Below are positions 50,101 through 59,100 of a stretch of DNA of 64,000 bases, piece after piece; the first letter of the stretch is position 1, and the number at the start of each line of letters is the position of its first letter. The stretch lies in NCBI RefSeq assembly GCF_037975245.1, contig NC_092576.1:694501-758500 (forward strand). The letters run 5' to 3'. This DNA comes from Apostichopus japonicus. Taxonomy: Eukaryota; Echinodermata; Holothuroidea; Aspidochirotida; Stichopodidae. The notes below the pieces were generated by a model. The model saw nothing but the letters and a program-made list of their open reading frames with translations, searched no databases and was not told the origin of the DNA. Made by a program: the position numbers and the translations under genes.

Positions 50101-53100
50101 TTAAGAATATAACTTTACATGATGAACATCTTAAAACTCCCTATTTATACAACACTTTTTCCTTTAATAAAAATATTACAAGTACAATAGATCAAGCAAG
50201 AGAAGTCTTGCTCTCTCCAGGTGAAGAAACGAATTCTAACTATATCAAGATACAATGTTACCAGAACTATGTGACAACAACGCTAGGCCACATGGCTTCC
50301 CCACATCCTATTCGTTACTTCTAGCAAAGATGCAGTCCCAACTAATATGATGACCAATCAGTAATTACATGATGGATTAGTCCTTATAAATATTCATGTC
50401 ACCATGTGCCTTCCCTTCCCCAGCACTGGGCTATTTTGTAACCCTTTCCCACCATACACTGTGACTCTAAATACTATTGTCCCAGGTATAAACCACAAGC
50501 GCTATTGTCTAGCAGGCACAGTTTATCTCAGGAGAGATAAGCAGCAAAGATACATACAAAAAGGCTTTGTGAAAGTAAAATAACCATCACTAATCTGCAA
50601 TATACTCAGCAGAGGCAGGAAGTATCTGTTTACTCTTTTTAATTAAAACTATCTACACTATTGACAGAAACTGCTTCTACTAGCAAGTGAAAACAACAAA
50701 CCCACTGTGTCATTCATGACACCAGGGTTACACCTTCCTCTTCTGAACATAACATCGTCCCGATGTTCACATGAATATATCCTCAAAACGGATTTACAAC
50801 AAAACAAATAATAAAATTAATACATGCATAAAAGAAAAACAGTAAACAAAACATACGTAAGAATTAAACTCAACTCAGCACTTGAATGAACTCCAATGCA
50901 CAACAGAAACTTAGATGCCTGTAATGTTACATACACACCAGAAATGGAATTATCCATTTTGCATAACATTTAGTATTAACTTGACATAAGGATCATCAGG
51001 TGACATATGTGCCAACTTCTCTTTCACCATTAATATATAATCTACTTGATGTTGCCAAGGTAGTTTATCCTTACAAACAGTAGTAGCCTGATGAGAATAT
51101 GCCCATCTATCAATCTCTTTGGTTTTCCTACTAGATCTTCTAACATATTTACAAGTTTCATCATCATGCTGTTTAGCATCATCAGTATCAGACTCTATAA
51201 GTTCATCATCAGCTTTGTTGTCAGTAGATATGACAACAGCCTCCTGTGGAGCTAGGCTCACATCAGGTACATAACTTACATCCCCCTCAAGAGGTTCACT
51301 TTCAACTCTCTCATCTGCAACTATCTGCTTACTTTGCTCCAGTGAGCTGCTTAAAGAGTCTTCCTCTTCTGACTGGGACAGAGGCAGCTCTTCATCCCTA
51401 ATACCCAAGACACTAACTATCTCAGAGGGGGAGTTTGGGTACTCCTCTACGAATGGTAGCTTTTCCTGGTGAGGAATAAATACTGGGGCTTCTGGATTGA
51501 AGTTAATAGATGGACAAGTCTTAATCTGATTCTCATGTGTCGGTTCATACCCTATAGCCCACAGAGGAGTTTCTTCTTCCTCAATACTGTGAGGCACTTC
51601 CTCCATCAGATCAGAGGATCTAGAAACCACCTTTCTGTGAGTACCCTTCCTGGTACGGGGAGCAGGTTGGGGTGTTAACCTAGGTCTGGGAAGGGACTGT
51701 AAAGGGAGCAGAAGATTCCTGTGGAGGGTTCTTTCAGTACGATGGGAATTTCCCTCAGGCCTTACAACATAGACTGGCATGTCTTCCCCTAGCCTTCGTA
51801 CAATTCTATACACCTCCTTCTCCCACCTATCTGCAAGCTTATGTTTCCCTTGAAATGCTACTTTCTTCACGAGGACTCTATCCCCTGGACGTAACTGCAT
51901 TTCACGTAACTGCTTATTATAACGTCTAGCATTACTATTTCCCTCGCCCTGTGCTTTCTCTGAAGCAAGCTTGTAGGCATGTTCTAACTTTTCCTTGAGG
52001 GAATTAGCATAATCCTTGCAAGTTCTACCCTCACTAGAAGTCGTCTCTACCCCTAAGTAGAGATCAACGGGTAACCGTGGATGCCTCCCAAACATAAGGT
52101 AATAAGGTGAAAAGCCTGTTGCATCGTTTTGTGAACAGTTATAAGCATGAACAAGCGGTGCCACATAGGATTTCCAATCAGCCTTCTTCTCCTCAGGGAG
52201 AGTTCCTAACATAGACAACAATGCTCAACGCTCACACTGCCCATTTCCCTGGGGGTGATATGGTGTTGTCCTGGATTTGATAATTCCAGCCATTTGACAA
52301 AGGTGTTTGATAACAGAGGATTCAAAATTCCTACCTTGATCAGAATGCAATCTTGCTGGGAAACCATAGTGGACTATAAAATTTTCAAATAGAATTTTGG
52401 CTGTGGTTTGGGCTGTTTGGTTCCTAGTTGGGAACGCTTGTGCATATCTAGTGAAGTGGTCGGTCAATACAAGAACACTTGAATAACCTCCCTTAGACTC
52501 TTCCAAAGATAAATAATCCATACAAATTAGTTCCATTGGTTCAGTGGTACTAATGTTTACAAGAGGTGCTTTGTGATATGGAGGCTGAGTAGCTTTTCTC
52601 CGTAGGCACCTGTCACAATTCTTAACATAATTTTCAATATCTTTTGCCATACCTGGCCAGTAAAACCGTTCCCGGGCAAACTGAAGGGTACGTTCTAATC
52701 CCAGATGACCCATGTCATCATGTAACAAATATAACGCTTTCTCATGGTAGGTGGAGGGTAAGACCAACTGGTAGGATACAGGATCGATTCCCTTTTTCCT
52801 GTATAAAACACCACCTTTGATACTAAGACGTTTCCAATCCCTAAGGAGAAGTAGAGTTTCATTAATCTCTTCCCTACGTTCTGCCTTATTGGGACATCTC
52901 CCAATCGTCAAGTAATGTAATACCCAAGTAATCACTGGGTCTAACCCCTGATGCTCCTGCCATTCCTTAGGTGTAACCCCTGGGAAGGAGGAGTCATCAA
53001 CACTATCTAACAATACATCGGGTACTGCCCCTTGTCCCATAGCTACAGCTTCTACAACAGGCCAATGAAATGACTGTGTGTGGATGTAATCAAGATCCAC

Positions 53101-56100
53101 TCTATGAAAACTACATATTGCCTGTATAGCCTCTGGTGTCACTTCTGTAATACTGTTGTTGACATTGCTTTGTTCATCAATGAACATCCTAGAAAGTCCA
53201 TCAGCATCACCATTCTTAACTCCTGCCCTATAGTTTATCTTGAAGTTATATGCACCAAGTGCAGCTAACCATCTATGACCAGTTGCATCTAATTTGGCTG
53301 TACTAAGCACATAAGTAAGGGGATTGTTATCAGTCAGTACAGTAAACTCCCTGCCGTACAAGTAATCCTTAAATTTTTCTGTTACTGCCCACTTTAGGGC
53401 AAGAAATTCTAACTTATGAGCAGGGTAATTTCGCTCTCCTTTTCTCAAGCAACGGCTGCCATAGGCAATTACCCTTTTCTTTCCCTCCTGGATTTGGTAC
53501 AAAGCTGCCCCGAGTCCACCTAAGCTGGCATCGGTATGCAGTTCAAATGGGATTTCATAATCCGCATATCCTAAAATTGGGGGTCTTGTTAATTTCTTTA
53601 CTAGTTTCTCAAATGCTTCTTGGTGTTCCACACCCCATTGCCATTCTGGTTCGTTTGTAGTGTGCATACGCTTTCCTCTTTGTTGTTTTGGTCTGTTACC
53701 AGTGAGCCCATGGAGTGGTGCTGCAATATTGGCGTACCCCTCTACAAACCTACGATAATACCCAGTGAAACCTAAGAATGACCTCAATTGTTTGACATTC
53801 TGTGGCACAGGCCACGATTTGACTGCCTGGATTTTTTCAGGATCAGTCTCTACTCCATGTTCGGAAACTACATGCCCCAAATAGGTGACACTATTTTGAA
53901 GGAGGTTGCACTTCGATGGCTTAAGTTTCAGGCCAAAATCAGTCAAGCGTTTCAAAACAGCTGATAACCGTTCTAGGTGTTCTTCAAATGTCTGTGAAAA
54001 AATGATAACATCATCCAGATAAACAAGACATTTCTTATAGTTCATGTCACCCACACAATGCTCCATGAGCCTTTGGAATGTTGCAGGTGCATTTGTCAAA
54101 CCGAAAGGCATACGATTGCATTCGTAAAACCCCATTGGTGTTGTGAAAGCAGTTTTTGGTATATCTTTCTCTGCCACCTCAATCTGCCAGTAACCTGATT
54201 GAAGATCTAATGAACTGAACCACTTAGCCCCCTTCAAAGCATCTAATGATTCTTCAATACGTGGCAAGGAATATGAATCTTTAACTGTATCTTGGTTCAG
54301 TTTCCTATAACCAATGCAGAGCCTAATTGAGCCATCCTTTTTCTTTACAACAACTATAGGTGAGGCATAGGGGCTATGTGATTCTCTGATCGCCCCAGAT
54401 TCTAACATATCTTGTAAACATTTCCTTACTTCATCATACTGATTTGGGGGTATGCGTCTATATCTGTCTTTGAATGGTTTATTGTCCTTTAATGGAATTT
54501 CATGCTTTACTACATTGGTATGTCCCAACTCATTTTTGTGAAGGGCAAAAGCCTGAATATGACTCTGTAGTAAATCTCTCAACTCTTTTATCTGGGTTGG
54601 AGTGGCTGGAGATTTGTCTATATTTAGTTTCTCCCAAATTTCATTGTACCTATCATTTATTGGTGAATCCCCACTATTGTTAATTACACTCCCAATGGTG
54701 TTCATGGAGTAAACTGACGGCCTAGCCAAGTGGAGATCTGCAATTATACTCTTTGGTTCTAATGTAATGGGTACATCAGACGAATTGTGAATCGAAATTG
54801 GGATCTTTGACCTTGCCCTTTGTTCAAGATGCATAAAGGCTGAATTAACACTTAAGCCTGTGGGAAGAGGGTGATTAGGTCCCTCAATAATTACATGATA
54901 GGCCCCCTTTTCTCTTACTCTTACTTCACCCCTAACAACCACCGACTCATTAGGTAATATAGTGACAGGATGCTTGATTTTAGCCCTTACTACTCCAAGT
55001 ATTTCATTTCTTTTTGCAATCCTGTCCGTGTCACAAAGGCTTGTAAATGCTAAGCGCCAAGCAGTAGACAAATTGGCTCGTTGCATACAATGTACTGCAT
55101 ACCAAACTTTACAATCCTTCCTACATTCAGTTATTAAGTTAGTTCCTACAGTGATAGGCACTTTACTGTTGTATGTGGTATCTGGTACAAGTAGTGCTAC
55201 TACGTCATACACTTTCTTTCCGAAGGCTGGAAAACTTATTTGAATTTCCAAATAACCTAGGTAAGGCACTTTCTGACCACCTGCCCCTTCAATGTGCAGA
55301 ATATCATCAAGTGGGTATATCGGAACATTCTTCAAGTACGTCTCATGAAAATACTGGGAGACTGTCGTAATTTGTGAGCCTGTGTCGACTAGACAGGGAC
55401 ACAGATTATCATTAACTAGGACTTCATCCTCATTAGGGGTACCAAGAATCCTATCGAAAATGTTTTGACCTTTGGAGTCGTCAAATACTCTAGTTGACTT
55501 TTGAACGTGGCACCCTAATGTTGGTCTACCTTTAGGGTGCCCTGCTCGTTTAAATAGGCCCTTTTTGTTTGTTTACGAAGCCATTCTTCAGTGGGGGGAT
55601 TCCTACACCCTTTCACAATATGGCCTTCCTGCCCACATCGATAGCATACAAATTGTCCCCTTGGACTAGCTTGTCCTCCCATTTGCCTAACTGGGTTTCT
55701 TTTAGCAGGGTGCACCTCTTCCCTTTGTTCTAGTTTGTCCAACCGTTTCATGAGGCGGTTCATGACATTAGACGAATCATTAGGTTCTGAGCACTTGGGT
55801 TGTTTTTCAGTATTTTCTTGCACAGATTGGGATTGAATACGCTTTGGGGCCTGCTTAAACCTAGATTCATGGAATTTCTTAGATTCCATAATTTCTTGTT
55901 CAGCCCCCCGTATTATACACATAACTTCTCCAAAGTCCTGAGCTTGTTCTACCTTATGTCGAGTGACATTCTTAAGGTGCTCATCATTTAAACCTTGCCA
56001 GTAAGTCATTCTAAGGGTGCTGTCCTGGGCCTCTTTGGTGATACCACCCCTATCACAAGCTCTTAAAATGAGCAATTGCAGTCGACGGCCAAAGTCAGAG

Positions 56101-59100
56101 GCACTTTCGTTACTTTCTTGCCTACTTAAATAAACCTGTTGAAGCAGGACCGCACCACTTTCCACAGTTCCATACAATTGTTCTAATTTCGAGATAATTT
56201 CTTCAATTGTGGAATCAGGTCCTAAAAATCTGACCACCTCCCCAGGCTGTCCTCTAACTGATCTCCTCACAATGGGAGTAAGAAGTGACGGTGAGTACAA
56301 CCCCTCTTTACTAACTCCAAGGACCTCATATTTCCAAGTTTCAAAGGAAACCTCACCAGCCTAGGCTTTGATTCTCCACTAAAAATGGAAATCCTGGGAG
56401 GTTGAAAATTAGTTTGGGGGTGGAGAGCTTTTACAGAATAACCCACAGCTGAGCTTTTCGTTGTTGATTCTGAAGAATCACTTACATGAAAACCAGCTTG
56501 TTTTAACTTATCAATCATACTTCTATATCAATACTACCAGCCTGAGCAGTACTAGTTTCAGGTAAGTTATTTGAAACCATAGGTTGTTTGACAGGTGCAA
56601 GTTTAACACTAACCACCTTCCCTACAATCTCCGTGTCATTATACATTGCAACTGCTAACTCAGACTCAGAACTATAAACAAATTCACAAATGGCTGATCC
56701 AGTTTTCTTATTAGTTAATGGGTCAATGCCAAATTTCAAAGTTTGTACATCGCCAGCCTTGCTTAATAAGTCCCTAAGTATTGCCTCTTCCAAATCTGAG
56801 TCCAGCCCTTCAATCACAACTCCATGATGAGCCATGATGACAATAGGGATTATTAAATACTACAAAATCAAGTCAAGTAGCCAAATACACTATAACTATA
56901 AAGAAAAGTATCAAACACTGAAAATCTGTGACGAATATGACTCAGCAACTTTAACAACAAAACTACCAGAAAACAAATATCAGCAAATAAATGATTTTGG
57001 CCTAGTCAAGCCCCAGAGTTGGGCGCCAGTTGTAACCCCTCCTTTCCTTCGGTCAAGGTAATTAGGACAATGGGTCAGCAATATGTGTATCAAGTGGGCC
57101 TAGGCTTCAAGACAGGATAAAATTGTCTCCATGTCCGAATGGTTCAATGCTGATATATTCAAAACAACTGCTGAGTCAGTTCTACACAGGTTTACAATGA
57201 GAGACACAAAACACAAAGAAATGTACCATGAACTACTTATATTTTCAATCCTCCAATCGTGGGAAATGGGGACGTTATAAGGCTATCAATGGCACAAAAA
57301 CAATAAAAAGTATCTACATTACAAAATATGTCAACTCGACCACACTCTTAGATATTAATTCTTGCAGTTACATAGAACATACTGGTTACTGTGGTACTGA
57401 ACACTGTACATCAAGATGCAGCACAGGTGGTAAAGACAATAATAACAATAGTAAGGTTACAGTGTGCACTGTACTATACACTGAACATTTAGAACTTAGA
57501 AAACTTAAAACTTATTGTCTATGGCCATGACAAAGGTTACAATAAAAGAATACTTAAACTTATCTGGTTTTACACTGGTGCTGTCGCTAACTGCTCGCTT
57601 TCTTTCTTCAACGCGGAAAGTTCATTTTCGCGAATTAAGGTTCCGGTGTACATCAGTGTGCTCCATAATAGACTCGGTAATATACTGCAGTCCAGCGATT
57701 TACAAAACGGTATGACAATTTAATAAAATAGTTAGGGTTATAGTGACGTCTACAGCTCGGTGGTAGCATCCGGTTCCTTAGATAAATATAAAGTACAGGT
57801 AGGCTCCAAGAACAGCAATTAAGTAAAATATGAAAAGTCCATGGTAACCATCTCGGCAAGATCCAGAACAGTGGCCACAAAGATACTAATATGACATTCT
57901 CATCATAATTTAAGAATATAACTTTACATGATGAACATCTTAAAACTCCCTATTTATACAACACTTTTTCCTTTAATAAAAATATTACAAGTACAATAGA
58001 TCAAGCAAGAGAAGTCTTGCTCTCTCCAGGTGAAGAAACGAATTCTAACTATATCAAGATACAATGTTACCAGAACTATGTGACAACAACGCTAGGCCAC
58101 ATGGCTTCCCCACATCCTATTCGTTACTTCTAGCAAAGATGCAGTCCCAACTAATATGATGACCAATCAGTAATTACATGATGGATTAGTCCTTATAAAT
58201 ATTCATGTCACCATGTGCCTTCCCTTCCCCAGCACTGGGCTATTTTGTAACCCTTTCCCACCATACACTGTGACTCTAAATACTATTGTCCCAGGTATAA
58301 ACCACAAGCGCTAGATTGTCTAGCAGGCACAGTTTATCTCAGGAGAGATAAGCAGCAAAGATACATACAAAAAGGCTTTGTGAAAGTAAAATAACCATCA
58401 CTAATCTGCAATATACTCAGCAGAGGCAGGAAGTATCTGTTTACTCTTTTTAATTAAAACTATCTACACTATTGACAGAAACTGCTTCTACTAGCAAGTG
58501 AAAACAACAAACCCACTGTGTCATTCATGACACCAGGGTTACATTACATAAGGACATTTTTGAAGTGGGAGTGAGCATGTAATGAGTGGGCATGTGGATT
58601 TATAAACTATACATCTACAATGCATTTAATAATGTAAAATGCTAAAGGCCACGTGATCACATGGTCATGTTTATGGAAATTGAAACCTACAAAACATTGA
58701 AACTCAGCAAAGGATCTTCAAAAATTGCTTCAGAGAGGTACCTCACAGTAGTTTAACAACCAAGATGAGGTTATAGCTGTGTATTACTTGATGTTGCAAT
58801 TGCTTGGAAAGTAGGTCAAATCCCACTCACCTCACATTGGCCAAACCATTTGGATAGAAATGTATAGTTGCACTAGTACTATTAGTTAATTGTTGCTAGG
58901 CCTAGATTATGACAGTTGAAAACCACTTTAACTTTGTACGTTCAAGAATTAACCAACAAATTACAAAAGGACAGTTTTTAGCAGATTACTCCATAAGTTC
59001 TATTCCTTATGATCATAAATTAACTCAGATGAAACCCTGATGACCATACCTTAGAGAACTATGTTTTTCTTTTGTGTAAGAGCATCAGTGACTGGAAGAG

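Larger units (their letters stand above)
49222..58543 (-). mobile_element. 9.3-kb Ty3/gypsy-like LTR retrotransposon, antisense in the receptor intron
   Basis: Two LTRs of about 1.51 kb flank a gag-pol region read on the minus strand. The element starts TGTAACCCC and ends GGGTTACA, flanked by a 4-bp duplication TTAC (49218-49221 and 58544-58547). By eye the LTRs differ by about two substitutions and three small indels, so the insertion is recent. Pol order is protease, RT, RNase H, integrase, which places it in Ty3/gypsy. There is no envelope-like ORF. An in-frame stop in integrase and a gag frame break suggest this copy is not autonomous. It sits in intron 6 of the Ig receptor opposite to the gene and lengthens that intron from about 1 kb to 10.4 kb. 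Confidence 0.95.
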
